In this document: positions 21,096 through 42,121 of the stretch, piece after piece
Numbering within the stretch: the first letter of the stretch is position 1
Layout: each line of letters begins with the position of its first letter
Source of the DNA: Hydrangea macrophylla
Taxonomy: Eukaryota; Streptophyta; Magnoliopsida; Cornales; Hydrangeaceae
Assembly: GCA_033977485.1 (NCBI GenBank)
Contig: CM066992.1
Location: 105,263,450-105,327,449, forward strand
Reading direction: 5' to 3'
DNA: 64,000 nucleotides
Position numbers and translations under genes: made by a program
Notes under the pieces: generated by a model
What the model was told of the DNA's origin: nothing
Database searches by the model: none
The model's input: the letters and a program-made list of their open reading frames with translations, nothing else

Positions 21096-22075
21096 GCGCG
21101 TGCGCGCACACGCGTATATACAAAAGGGTAATTTGGTAATTTGATTGATCAAAATGGTAATTTGTAAAAGGTATAAGGGTAATTAGATTATTTAATATAT
21201 ATATATATATGTATATATATCGTAATATAATAATTGTAATTTGATAATCATATTTAACAAAATGGTAATTTGGTAATTTAATTTATAATTGCACATACTT
21301 TAAATACATAAATAATAATACTAATAAATTATAATATGTCTTAAGGCTCAAACAAGCCTTAAATTTCAAAAGTAACCTAATGCTTATTTAGAAAAGTGAC
21401 GTAAGGCTTGTTTGATAATTCAAAGATTCCTTAAAAGTTGCCTTAAGGAGCAAACAAGCCTTGCCAAACAAGCATTAATTTACAAAAATAATCTAAGGCT
21501 TGTTTGGTAATTTAAAGGTTCTCTGAAAAGATATCTTAAGGCTCAAAGAAGACTTGTCAAACAAGCCTCAAGTTACTATTGGATAGTAACTTGATGTGGA
21601 TTGATTGATGTGAAATTACCAAATAATCAAATTAGAAATAAAAAAGACCAATAAGGCCAAATTAATTTGACATCTTTAAAGACTATTCCATTTAAGCCTC
21701 TTTCATATAAAATAGGGGTGGGGCCAGCGCAAGGCGCGGGGCGACGAATTGTACAATATAATTAATAGGGTACTATGAAAGTATAAAATGAAATTTATAG
21801 GGTATACAAAAATAAATTTATGTGTATGTGTAATTTAAAGACATGTGTGAAATTTAATTTATAAATTATATTTATAGGTATGTGTGTGTAATACATGAAT
21901 ATAAAAATAATAATAATAATAATAATTTAAAGGGGTGTGTGTGTAAAGTAAATTTATTAAATTAATTTAAAGGTGTGTCTATGGGGGGGTGTGTGAAAAT
22001 TAAATTTATTGGCTTGTGTTTGTGTAATATGAAAATATAAAAGGTATTAATGTGTAGGTGGAGACGAAAAAAAAA
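20866..22075. other. Gene-free AT-rich repeats
   Basis: (TA)n and (CA)n(CG)n tracts lie at about 21061-21112. GGGTAATTTG-type imperfect tandem repeats run about 20911-21300. Inverted/direct copies of an AAGGCTTGTTTG-like word run about 21340-21580. TATGTGTGTGTAA-type low complexity runs about 21830-22030. A GC-rich island, GCGCAAGGCGCGGGGCG, at about 21728-21744 resembles a Helitron hairpin, but no proper end is present. Confidence 0.5.
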
Positions 22076-23357
22076 GGGTAAATATCACCTACACCCCCTG
22101 AAGTTTGCCCCGATCACAGACGCCACCCCTCATGTTTCAATAATAACACATACCTCCCTCCAGGTTTGAAGTGAGTATCAAATCCACCCTCCGTCAACTA
22201 TCCGTTAAAGAAATTGACGGAGAATGTATTAATGTGTTTAAAATGCCTAAAGTACCCTTACTCTCATTCTCAAAATTTAAGGGTAAATATCATCTAGACC
22301 CCCTGAGGTTTGCTCCACTCACACTCGCCACCCCTCACATTTCAATAATAACACATACTTGTTAATGGAAGCTTCAATTTTTATCTTGGATCCAAAATTT
22401 CAATCCATACAGTACAATACCAAATGCATCTCCTAAATCATAACCCACAACAAAAATTTCATCCCTTCTTTCAAAACCCACTTCGTAAATCAAGGCCAAG
22501 TCTTTTTGTTTGGGCCAAAAACATTCCATATCCAATTCTAATTGATTACATATATGAATATTCTAGACAATTTTTTAGAGAGAAGTTAGGGTTCCAAAAA
22601 TGCATTGGCGTTGCAAAGACCCATTTTTTGTGGACAAAAATTTCCATGAATTGATACATTGAGAGCAATCCAAATCAATTTGGTAGAAACTTCATGAATG
22701 CAGATTCGGTTTGGTTTTATGGAAGTGGGTTTGCATTCATGAAGTTTCTACCAAATTGATTTGATTGCTCTCAATGTATCAATTCATGGAAATTTTTGTT
22801 CGCAAAAAATGGGTCTTTACAACTCCAATGCAATTTTGGAACCCTAATTTCTCTCTAAAAAAGTGTCTAGAATATTCATATATGTAATCAATTAGAATTG
22901 GATTTGGAATGTTTTTAGTCCAAACAAAAAGACTTGGCCTTGATTTACGAAATGAGTTTTGAAAGAAGGGATGAAATTTTTGTTGTGGGTTATGATTTAG
23001 GAGATGCATTTGGTATTGTACTGTATGGATTGAAATTTTGGATCCAAGATAAAAATTGAAGCTTCCATTAACAAGTATGTGTTATTATTGAAATGTGAGG
23101 GGTGGCGAGTGTGATCGGGGCAAACCTCAGGGGGTGTAGGTGATATTTACCCTTAAATTTTGAGAATGAGAGTAAGGGTACTTTAGGCATTTTAAACACA
23201 TTAATACATTCTCCGTCAATTTCTTTAACGGATATTTGACGGAGGGTGGATTTGATACTCACTTCAAACCTGGAGGGAGGTATGTGTTATTATTGAAACG
23301 TGAGGGGTGGCGTCTGTGATCGAGGCAAACCTCAGGGGGTGTAGGTGATATTTACCC
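22076..23357. repeat. 1.28-kb near-perfect hairpin (foldback element)
   Basis: Left arm 22076-22702, loop 22703-22731, right arm 22732-23357. The arms are inverted copies of about 627 bp with scattered mismatches. Both ends read GGGTAAATATCACCTACACC, and a second copy of this end lies inside each arm (about 22281 and 23152), so the arm is composite. It is flanked by A-runs (9 A on the left, 10 A on the right), which may be a 9-bp target duplication of Mutator type. Open frames in the arms are mirror images of each other and encode nothing I recognise. Confidence 0.9.
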
Positions 23358-23456
23358 AAAAAAAAAAGATGAAATTAAATTTTATGTATGTGTAAATGAA
23401 ATTTATGTATGTGTGTAATAAAATTAAATTTCTAAGGTATGTGTATAAAATTAATG

Positions 23457-23946
23457 ATTAATTATCTTTCACCCCATGTGGTTAGGCCCATTTTCACTTT
23501 ACCTCATGTACTTCAAAAGTGGACATTTACCCTTCTGTGATTTCAGATTAAAATGAAACTGTAAAAATTTCTCTAAAAACAGCTCCACACAGGTATTAAT
23601 GTTAAAATTAGCCCCAGGAAGGAGATTTTAAGTGTCAAAATTAACTCCACATAGGCAGTTAATCCCAAAATTAGCCTCATAAAGGAGTTAGGTGCTAAAA
23701 ATTAGCCCTGGATAGTTTGGTTAAATGGCAGCGTTATCGCTACATAGGGGTTTTGTTCCAAAATTAACCTCACAAAAGGGGTTAAGTGTTAATATTTTTG
23801 GTTAATTTTAGAATTTGCATCAGTTTTGAGGGAAATCTGTACAGTTTTACTTTATTCCAAAGCTACTGGGGGTAAATGTCTACTTTTGAAGTACAAGGGG
23901 GTAAAGTGAAAATGGGCCTAACAACAGGGGGATAAAATGTAGTTAA
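23457..23946. mobile_element. MITE with about 75-bp inverted ends
   Basis: The left (GTTAGGCCCATTTTCACTTT at about 23480) and right (AAAGTGAAAATGGGCCTAAC at about 23903) ends are inverted copies that extend over GTACTTCAAAAGT. The middle has short direct repeats of the AAAATTAGCC type. No protein is encoded. Confidence 0.7.
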
Positions 23947-24939
23947 CCCTAAAATTAAATTGAAGAATTTTTTTTGAGGAAAACAATACCAAAAACACAA
24001 ACAAATGTTAGTGTTTTGATTGAGAAAAAAAAAAAAAACAAAACCAAACAAAATAAAATAAACCAAACAAAGCATAGCCCAGTTCAGGCTGTGTTGTGCC
24101 TTGCTTGGGTTAGTGGTTTATTTGGGAAAATCCAAAAAATAAAAACAAAACACAAAACAAAACAAAACAAGTTAGTGACTTGTTTGGGAAGAACGAAAAA
24201 ACGCGCAAACCACAAAGCCGAAAAGCGGGTGTGCCAAACAAGGCACAACTTACAATTGTTGAGTTTTGGGTTTTTTGAACCAAATTGTAAATATTTATAA
24301 TTATTGGGTAAAAAGTTGATTGAAACATCATTTATAGATTAATTTAATTTTAAAGTTGAACCAAATTATAAATATTTGTAATTATTATTTGAAAAGTTGA
24401 TTGAATCATCATTTCTAGATTAATTAAATTTTAAAAGTTGACTTAATAGTAATAAATGTTGTTTTGTGGGTGAAATGACCAACCTACCCTCACAAAGTGA
24501 CAAAAACTTAAAGTTTTTATTAAAGAAAAATGGAACAAAAAAGGAAAATAAAGGTAAAATTGTCATTTCAAACAAATCTAAAATACCAAACTTGGACAAT
24601 TTTAATTGAGAATAAGCCTATTTTTTATAAAGTTGTTGATGTTGAAAATAAAAAATGGGTTTGACCTAAGACAAACACACACAAAAAAAAAAAAAAACCC
24701 TATATTACAAGACTTTCCTACTCCGTACTTTGTTTTCGCTTACAACTGTGTTTCACAGTTCAATTTGGTGAACTTGAGCCAAAAGGAACAGTGCAAAGAT
24801 CCAAACAGACCCTTAACGTGTGGCTTTGGAGGTTTGAAGCCTAAAGCCTGAGTTTCAATATTCAACTGCAACGAAATATGTGGATATCCCAATAATGCTT
24901 ATCCCCCACTCTCACTCTCCGTCTCTCCAGACACCAACG
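23947..24939. other. Gene-free flank upstream of the AlaRS gene
   Basis: AT-rich with A-runs and AAACAAAAC-type words. 24295-24440 contains a direct repeat of the GAACCAAATTATAAATATTT type (period about 73 bp). I see no gene. Confidence 0.5.
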
Positions 24940-24946
24940 TATATAA
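24940..24946 (+). promoter_or_regulatory. Possible TATA box of the AlaRS gene
   Basis: TATATAA, 60 bp upstream of the start codon, preceded by a CT-rich stretch (24905-24930). The short distance makes this tentative. Confidence 0.4.
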
Positions 24947-25005
24947 CGCCAAATTTAAATCGTCCATTCAATTTAGCTGGAGAGAGGGAGAGAAAGGGAG
25001 CGGCC

Positions 25006-34551
<9,546 letters not shown>

Positions 34552-35974
34552 AAATCACTGTACAGTGTCTGCATTAGAATTCTACTTTGCAAGTTTAGGT
34601 CCACAGAACAACTCATACTTCGGGAAAGCTTCAAAGTAGCGTAGGTATACCTCGCTTTGGTTATCACATCTTGACATCTCAATACCATACAACAATTTTT
34701 AGTTTAAATTTATAGAATCACTATATTTGTGGAAATCAGTGCGGTTTTCTTGACACAAACTTAAGAGAGCCAATGTGTACATTATTATATAATCAAGCTC
34801 CTGTGGTAGTTGTATATTCTTTTTTAAAGAAATTGATGTTGGCTAGACTTTGGCACATTTCATTTCTCTACCTTAGGATTAGTTTTAACTATTGACTGTG
34901 CTTTGGGTCAAAAGCGATGTGGACCTGGGAAAACATGATATAGAGAATGTTTGAAATGAATGAGAATGGCGAGATACCTAAATGTTTAGGAACCAAATAA
35001 CCATTACTGAAAATTCTAGGCAGCACTAAATTCATTTTGTTACATAAAGCTTCTATAAAGCTTTTATATGGCTTTACATAAGATTTGCGATACATGCAAC
35101 AGTTGGTGTTGGATGTAGAGTTTATTTTTTGGGTTATCATGTCAAAACAATGGTTACAGAATATTTGCTATTATTTTTAAAATGTAAAGGTGTTCTATTT
35201 AGTTCACTGCTAAATTGGTATCAGTCACTCATTTTGCTGTTTCATGGATTTTTTTTTTTTATAACAAATCCATATCTCTTCCACTGCTCCACTTTCCAGT
35301 TTTTAAAATTTTTTAGCCGGTCGATGTGCATCATGGCGGAGATTTGCCTCATCAATAAATATTTTTAATTTATTTAAATACAAAAATTGAAGTGCTTTGG
35401 GCACATTGTCTGCATTCTAGATCTTGCACAAGTGTGGTGTATTGAGGACGAGGATGTGTATGTTACAGCTAAATTATTTGAAAGTACAATAACAATTCTT
35501 TATCTCATTTGTTTTAAATGCCTTGAGCTGTGACAAGATACGCATAGGATATATATGAGAATTTAGTGTATATATTATTTGGGATTGAACAGTTTTTATA
35601 GGACTAAATGCCTAATGAAATTGTTTGAAATGTTTAAACTATTTGCTGCATGCCCGGGATATAAAGATAAGATTGGCCAGCTGCCCTTGGACCCCAAATG
35701 GTCCCTAATCAACATGTGCAGTGGTCTATTAGTGTGAAACTATTTCTATGCTTTTCTGATAGAATTGTGATGATGATTCGGATAGAGTTCACTAATTTAC
35801 TTGGTTTCAGTCCTGGTGAAAGAAAGAACCCAAAGAATTTAAGACTTGGATACATTCTTAGCCAAACTATGTACTATTACTATTTTGGGATGTGATTGAT
35901 CCACATATATAATGTAAGTTTGTCTATGTTGAACAGAACTAATAACGTCTTGAAACATGTATCTACTCTAAAAA
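34552..35974. other. 3' flank of AlaRS, no further gene
   Basis: No coding region recognised. The AlaRS 3' untranslated region should lie in the first few hundred bases. The rest is ordinary AT-rich intergenic DNA. Confidence 0.5.
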
Positions 35975-36332
35975 AAGAGTAATTCTTAGGACACAACTTT
36001 CATACAACTTAACCAAGTCCCTTGTGGCCGAGTGGTAAGCTTCTTGGGTGTATTACTCAAGAGGTTTAGTGTTCGAGTCATGGGGAGCGTGGCCACTGGA
36101 GTATTCACCCGGCACCTCCAGACCTCGGGGGATTAGTCGAGGTGCGCGCAAGCTGGCCCGGAAACCCCCGATTACCAAAAAAAAAAAAAAAACTTTCATA
36201 CAACTTTCACACAACCTTCTTAAAAGATGTGTCTATCTCTCTTGTGACTGTGACATCACAAGAAAGATAGACACATATTTTAGGAGGTTGTGTGAAAGTT
36301 GTATGAAAGTTGTGTCTTAAGAATTACCCCTA
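35975..36332. mobile_element. MITE carrying a SINE insertion
   Basis: Left end (GAGTAATTCTTAGGACACAA) and right end (the complement, TTGTGTCTTAAGAATTACCCC) are inverted repeats, with a further inverted stretch around TGTGTCTATCT in the middle. Without the SINE and its duplicated site it is about 160 bp. Confidence 0.75.
36011..36190 (+). mobile_element. tRNA-derived SINE (Au-like)
   Basis: 180 bp with an A-rich tail (36177-36190). The pol III A box TGGCCGAGTGG is at 36025-36035 and the B box GTTCGAGTC at 36071-36079. The tail region GGATTAGTC / GGTGCGCGCAAGCTGGCCCGG is the signature of the plant Au SINE group. The exact 16-bp target duplication AACTTTCATACAACTT is at 35995-36010 and 36191-36206. 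Confidence 0.88.
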
Positions 36333-36466
36333 AAAATATGTACTTATTGTCCTAGTTTAAATTGTCAAAACGTTTTTTCAATATTTTGGTGTAACCAAAT
36401 TCATTTAACTCAAAATGTCACATAATTTTCTTTTGTACTGAGCTTTCATGTTGAGACTTCCTAATA

Positions 36467-36662
36467 GAGGAATGATAGATGCACAACAAAAACCCACAAC
36501 CAATTGCACAACCTGCTTAAAAAAGTTGGACTTCGTGCTGAAAAAGCTGTACACCTTTTTTTTTGTCTTTTTGTGTGTACAGCTTTTTCAGCACGAAGTC
36601 CAACTTTTTTAAGCAGGTTGTGCAATTGGTTGTGAGTTTTTGTTGTGCATCTATCATTGCTC
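36467..36662. mobile_element. Foldback MITE, 196 bp
   Basis: Nearly perfect inverted arms of about 85 bp (GGAATGATAGATGCACAAC on the left, its complement on the right) around a T-rich loop. It is flanked by CTTCCTAATA (36457-36466 and 36663-36672), a 9-10 bp duplication as in Mutator-type elements. Confidence 0.87.
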
Positions 36663-36672
36663 CTTCCTAATA

Positions 36673-37772
36673 ATGCCAATTAGAATTGGAATTTTATGAT
36701 GAGTAATGGTTAGTAGAGTACACTTTCCACTAAGAGGAAATTGAAGAGCACACTTGTTTTCAAAAGAGATGGTTTGAACGCTATATGTAGCATTGACCTT
36801 AACAAAGGAGAGAACTGAATTCAAGGAACCAATGGGTCTTTAATGCAATTAATGCATGGTCCCAAAAATCCAATAAAAAAAGAATTTGCAGGAAATTATT
36901 TGACCCTATACACAAAATGACACGACACACACACCCTATACATATAGCATGTACACAAAAACATATAGTATTTCTAATTTGCAATAGCTCACACTGCTGC
37001 ATGGCTAATTTGGGGTCATCTAATTAGTGAGTATTTTACAAAAAGAATAAATATTTAGGTGAGGATAAAGAAAAGAAAAGAAAAGAAAAGAAAAGGATGT
37101 CTTATTTGCAAAATGCAGAGCCCACCCTAGCTGTTAAATTTGGCATTATCCTTGTTCGACAAGAACAAGTGGAGTGGACTTTTGGTCCTCTCTGTGTGCC
37201 TCTCTACCCATTACAAAGAAAATCATCATACTCACCTAACTTCCCATCTTATCCCTTCCCTTTCTAGTTTCTTCCTCCTGAAGGAAACATACGTGTAAAT
37301 GATACAAGCCCCCACAATGGCCAAAATGTCTACTTTTGAACTTAACAAATATGACAAAAATGCCCTTTTCCTAGTTAATATCGTGAGCCACATCCAGTTG
37401 TAACCCAAACTAGTGAAAAGATCTCAAAGTGGGAAATTCGAAGGCATAGACACGAAAAACATATAAATGTAATGCACACTGTAACAGAAGTCTCTTTTTC
37501 ACATAGCTGTTTCTGCATAGGCAATGAGTCGGTGACACTCACTCACACACACACACACGCATCAATATTCTTTTTCTGTCTCCGCCGCGTATACGTAAAT
37601 GCCTGTCTATTTCCTATCCATGCCTTTCTTTTTTTCTTTTCTTTTTTCCGAATAAAATAGAATAATGATTCAATTAAAAACATAATGCAAATCAATACCA
37701 TTGAAGCATTTCTTTATTTAATTGCTAACCTGGAAGCCACTCTCATATATATGATATATCCTTGTGCTCTGT
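36673..37772. other. Upstream flank of the expansin-like gene
   Basis: No gene. An (AAAAG)n microsatellite lies at about 37070-37093 and a (CA)n run at about 37540-37557. Confidence 0.5.
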
Positions 37773-37780
37773 TATATAAA
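37773..37780 (+). promoter_or_regulatory. TATA box of the expansin-like A gene
   Basis: TATATAAA, 77 bp upstream of the chosen start codon. Confidence 0.6.
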
Positions 37781-37856
37781 TAGGACGGACTCTGTATAAT
37801 ATATATTCATGTCATTGCGCTCTTATCTTCTCACCACACTCGATCTCAACAAAAAT

Positions 37857-39419
37857 ATGGCTCTCTTTCTTTGCCTACTCTTCTTTCTGATCATCTCCTC
37901 TGCAACTGCTTGTGATCGATGTGTGCATCAAACAAAGGTCTCTTACTTCTCCAAGGCTTCACAACTCTCATGTAAGAGTCAAATTTTCCTCTTTGAAAAC
38001 CCATTCGAAAACCAAAATTGGAATCGACCCAGATGATGTTTCTTTGAATTATTTAATGGGTAGTTCTTAAATTTTAATTTTTTTTTTAATTTTTAATTAT
38101 TTATTTTTGTGAATTTGATGCAGCTGGGGCTTGTGGGTATGGTTCACTAGCTATGGGCTTCAATGGTGGCCACCTTGCAGCTGCTATTCCTAGCCTTTAC
38201 AAAGATGGAGCTGGTTGTGGTGCATGTTTTCAGGTCTGGTTAAACTTCTCTTTATTAATTTATTTGTATATGTGCCATTAAGGTGTTTCTATTTTCATTT
38301 GGTTTTTTGGTTTTTTTTTTTTTTTTTAATGTGGTGGTGTTTGAGTTTGCAGATAAGATGCAAGAACACAAGCCTTTGTACTAAACAAGGGACTAAAGTA
38401 ACAGTAACTGATCTCAATCAGAGCAACAAAACAGATTTTGTTCTCAGCAGCAGAGCCTTCATGGCTATGGCTCACAAGGGTATGGGCCAAGACATTTTGA
38501 AACTTGGAATTGCTGACGTGGAATACAAGAGGTGAGCATTACTCATTATGAGTAATGCTAGGTACACTTTGAAATCCACACTGAATTTGACATCTTATGT
38601 TTTAAATACATGTACCTTGTGTTGTGTGAATTTTTTACACTTTTATGTGCACCACCTACACAGCACATGGTTCATGCATTTAAAATTGAGTGTCAAATTC
38701 AATGTAAATTTCAAAGTGTGCCTAGCATTACTCATTATACTACTAGTTATGAAACATTTATTACTTTTTTGAAAGAACAAAAGTCAAACTTTTATATAGT
38801 GAAATGAATGAATACATAATTTCAAGGACCCTGTCTCCATTTCAATTAAATTTTCAGGCCATCAAACGTGATGCACCCAATTTCATTATCTATGTGGGTT
38901 CTATGAAACAGGGTGCCTTGTGATTACAAGAAGCAGAATGTGGGTGTCCGAGTTGAAGAATCGAGCCAAAAGCCAAATTATCTAGCAATTAAGTTCCTGT
39001 ACCAAGGTGGCCAAACAGAAATTGTAGGAGTTGATGTAGCCCAGGTAATTCAAAACCTCTCCGTTTTGTATTACAAATTTGATTGGAATGTTTAATTCTT
39101 CTTCTTCTTCTTTTTTTAACATTATTTAGTAAGAGTTTGGAATTTCTTTCTTGGTATTGGTACACAGGTAGGGTCACCAAATTGGAGTTTCATGAGCAGG
39201 AATAATGGGGGGGCTGTTTGGGACACAAATAGATTCCCAACAGGGCCATTGCAATTCCGGTTTGTGGTGACATCTGGGTATGATGGGAAGTGGATTTGGG
39301 CAAAGAATGTACTTCCTGAGGATTGGAAAGCTGGAGTCATTTACGATTCTGGAGTTCAGATTTATGATATTGCTCAGGAGGGTTGTTCTCCATGTGATGA
39401 TCATGACAATTGGAAATGA
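37857..39419 (+). CDS. Expansin-like A protein
   Basis: Secreted cell-wall protein of the expansin superfamily, EXLA family. Exons 37857-37971, 38124-38233, 38353-38531, 38912-39044 and 39168-39419 have AG/GT borders and consistent phases and give 262 residues, close to the usual 265. Residues 1-19 ([19 protein letters not shown]) are a signal peptide. The DPBB domain follows: [45 protein letters not shown]. The C-terminal CBM63-type domain ends in [19 protein letters not shown]. The GACFQ and IAQEGC words are typical of EXLA. As in that family, the HFD motif of wall-loosening alpha-expansins is not seen, and EXLA activity remains undefined. An in-frame ATG at 37809 would add 16 residues before the signal peptide, so 37857 was preferred. 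Intron 3 holds a MITE. Confidence 0.93.
38550..38733. mobile_element. MITE in intron 3 of the expansin-like gene
   Basis: The inverted ends GAGTAATGCTAGGTACACTTTG and CAAAGTGTGCCTAGCATTACTC sit between ATTAT words. The middle has TACATGTACCTTGTGTTGTG. A related copy lies at about 40475-40650. Confidence 0.75.
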
Positions 39420-39815
39420 GAATTGAGAGGCCTTCCCTGCCCATATAAATCATTTTTTTTTTTTTTTTTGGGGTTTGGGGGTGGGGTACCTTGGACATAG
39501 ACTGAATCAAAAAGATACATATAATAGTACAAGTTTAGGAATGAGAGAATACAAGTGGAACGGCTTGCGCATGTTGGAAACTTTATTTACTAGGAAAGGA
39601 CTTCCAAATGTGTAATAACATACAAATGCTGGTTATGATCTTTTAACATATTATTTCTTTCCTCAGTTGAATAAAAGTTTTACCTCTCCATAATCTTTGG
39701 TTGTTTACACATTTATGCGTGTTTGGGAACATCAACAAAAGTCACAAAACACACCCACCTAATTACTTTTCACTTTTGTTCCAATTTTTTTTTTACTTTT
39801 CACATTTACTAGATT
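39420..39815. other. 3' flank of the expansin-like gene
   Basis: The 3' untranslated region is probable up to an AATAAA near 39670. A T-run followed by GGGGTTTGGGGGTGGGG lies at 39450-39486. Confidence 0.5.
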
Positions 39816-40132
39816 TTTTTTTTTTAATACGAGAACAAATCCCCTTAGCCTGTCCTCCCCGACTTCGGGATCCCCACGTATTTCAGATAATTGATGTTTT
39901 TTTATGGATTAGGACTGAGAGGTAAACTCCGGGCACTTGCACCGACCACATAACACACGCACCAGGTAAATCGTGGAGATGAGTGGGCGGTAGGATTCGA
40001 ACCTACGCCAAACTCTAAATACAGTTCATCAAATTACTTGAGATTCATCCTTCCAACCCTCTCACACGACCCTAGGGGTTTCACATCATTGGTAACAGAT
40101 CTAACCAACTCAACTAGCCGAGCTGGTTATGC
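39816..40132 (-). mobile_element. tRNA-like SINE, minus strand
   Basis: Flanked by ACTAGATT (39808-39815 and 40133-40140), with a T-run (A tail on the minus strand) at the left. On the minus strand it carries TAGTTGAGTTGG (A-box-like) near its 5' end and a perfect B box GGTTCGAATCC. The two boxes are about 100 bp apart, wider than in a tRNA. The tail word CCGAAGTCGGGG recalls other plant SINEs. Confidence 0.55.
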
Positions 40133-40161
40133 ACTAGATTCATTGATGTTACATAAACTAA

Positions 40162-40444
40162 GGGTGTGTTTGATATCCCAATTAAGTGCTGAAAAATAAA
40201 ATTTTCAGTACTTTTTTTTCAGTGCATTTGATAACATACCACTTGATTGAAAAAGTAGCGCAAAACCCACTGAAAACTTTTAAGTGGAAATTTTCTATTA
40301 AAATAATAACTGAATGCAGTAATTTCAGTACTTGAAACACTATTTTTCAGTATTACAAATTCAATCACTTAAAACTTTTTAGTACTTAAAATTCAGCACT
40401 TAATTTTTAATACTTAATTTTTTTTAGTTTTATCAAATAAACCC
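40162..40444. mobile_element. MITE, GGGTGTGTTTGAT family, copy 2
   Basis: Same ends and internal words as 20237-20518 (GGGTGTGTTTGATAT; TTCAGTACTT; the right end TTATCAAATAAACCC is mutated). Confidence 0.7.
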
Positions 40445-40474
40445 TTTTTTTTTAACCTTCAAGGGTTATAAAGT

Positions 40475-40650
40475 AATGAGTAATGCTACATACACACACT
40501 TTTTGACACACAGCTTTAAATACATGTACCCTGTGTTGTGTAAGTGGTGCATAGAAAAGTGTGAAAAATTCAAACAACACAAGGTACATGTGTTTAAAGC
40601 ATAGTGTGTCAAAAAATGTGTCAAAAAATGTGTGTACCAAACATTTCCCT
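40475..40650. mobile_element. MITE related to the one in the expansin intron
   Basis: GAGTAATGCTACATACACACAC on the left and GTGTGTACCAAACATTTCCC on the right are imperfect inverted ends. The middle has AAATACATGTACCCTGTGTT and its inverted copy. Confidence 0.6.
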
Positions 40651-40920
40651 AAAGTAATTATTAGATGAGTACATTTAAATTGAAAGCTTTTGGGCTTCAA
40701 GCCCTTTAATTATAGGCAGGTGCCTAGCACTGAAGTGTTTGAATAAAACTTGTCATCTTGGGTTTGGTCATTTTAGTATATACCGCAGAAGTATATCTAC
40801 TGTTATTGAACAGGCCCACAGTAGCAGCCCAATTTTTATTGATCCACACCCCATCCAAACTCACCTCCAAAGTCCTATACGCCCACAACAAAGCGCAACG
40901 GAGATTCAACCCTCTCCCTC

Positions 40921-41221
40921 TCCACTGAAAAGAGAGGCTATGCCAATTAAGCAAAATTGTACAGATTAGAAACTTTGTTCTGTATAATCGTTATAGGCAA
41001 ATAAAAATCTATTTTGAGTAAAGATTAGAAGGTTTAACTTTCAGTCAAATTTTTGTATAGAATTTAAATCCACTGGGAAGAGAAAGACTATGCCAATTAT
41101 GCAAAAATCGTAAAGATTAGAAACTTTGTTCTGTACAATCGTTATAGGCAAATGAAAATCTATTTTGAGTAAAGATTAGAAGGTTTAACTTTCAGTCAAT
41201 TTTTTTGCATAGAATTTAAAT
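40921..41221. repeat. Tandem duplication, unit 148 bp
   Basis: 40921-41068 and 41069-41221 are two direct copies, sharing TATGCCAATTA, GATTAGAAACTTTGTTCTGT and AGAAGGTTTAACTTTCAGTC. Confidence 0.8.
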
Positions 41222-42121
41222 GTCAGTTTATTGCTTTTTCTAAATTAAAAAAAAATCAACTTTTTTTGTAAAATGAAAAAGTCATCAAAATTTACATGAC
41301 ATTTCAACTCTTTCAAACGTTGGGAGCAACTCTTCGAAACGGTTGGACGCAACTCTTTAAAATGTGAGGAGCAACTCGTTTCAAAGTCAGATGCATTTCA
41401 TAACGTTGGGAGCAAGTCTTTTAGACGTCGAGAGCAATCATCAGAGTGTTAAGGTGTAAGTTCACAATGTTGAAAATATAAATAGACTAAAACACAAACT
41501 AGCAATTCAAAAGTTGATTTTTTTTTTATTGATGACTTTTTAATTTTTTTAATAATTATTGATATTATTTTTAATTTCAAAAATTTAATAAATTAACTTT
41601 TAAATTTTATATAAAAGACTGACTGAAATGTAATTATCCCAGACTAGAAAATGCCCATTCGTATAAAATGGTCAATCATATAGTTTTGTCATTCACCATT
41701 TTTGGTTGGTCCAGTCCATTCATATAATGAAGAGAAAATGTCCCCAATTCAAAATTTCATGCAATTTAAGTAACATAGAAAAATAGGGTCGTTACGCAAA
41801 ACAAATCACATATATTAAACAAATTAAAAATTCCGACCCGACGGTATATTTCATCTTAATTCCCAAATATATTGTGACACAATTACAAAAAAATTCGACC
41901 TCCTCATAAGCAACTATCTCGTGTGGCTTTAGGAAATTAAATGTTGAGGATAAGGACTGTTTGGCAAAGCTTCTACTAGCGATTCAATTGCAAAAAATTA
42001 TTTTTGGCGAACAACTAAATTACTGTAATCATTTATATATACTTTTTTTTTTTTTACTAAATCGCAGAAGCTAATTCACTAAATAAATCTATCTTAGCTT
42101 TTATAGTTCCATGATCACTTA
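41222..42121. other. Gene-free AT-rich stretch
   Basis: No gene or clear element. At 41320-41440 the word GTTGGGAGCAACTC recurs in altered forms every 25-40 bp. Confidence 0.45.

Noticed and set aside
21720..21752. Second Helitron 3' end (GC-rich hairpin GCGCAAGGCGCGGGGC)
   Set aside because: There is no CTRR end at the right distance and no matching 5' end.
22171..23262. Four open frames of 64-76 codons in the hairpin
   Set aside because: They are two pairs of mirror images created by the inverted arms. None has a domain, and length and sequence follow from the DNA repeat.
36011..36190. Possible tRNA gene
   Set aside because: Pol III boxes are present, but there is no cloverleaf or acceptor stem, and an A-tail and target duplications show a SINE.
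37809..38036. Longer N-terminus for the expansin-like protein from the ATG at 37809
   Set aside because: The extra residues precede a complete signal peptide and are unlike the family; reading past 37971 also runs into the intron.
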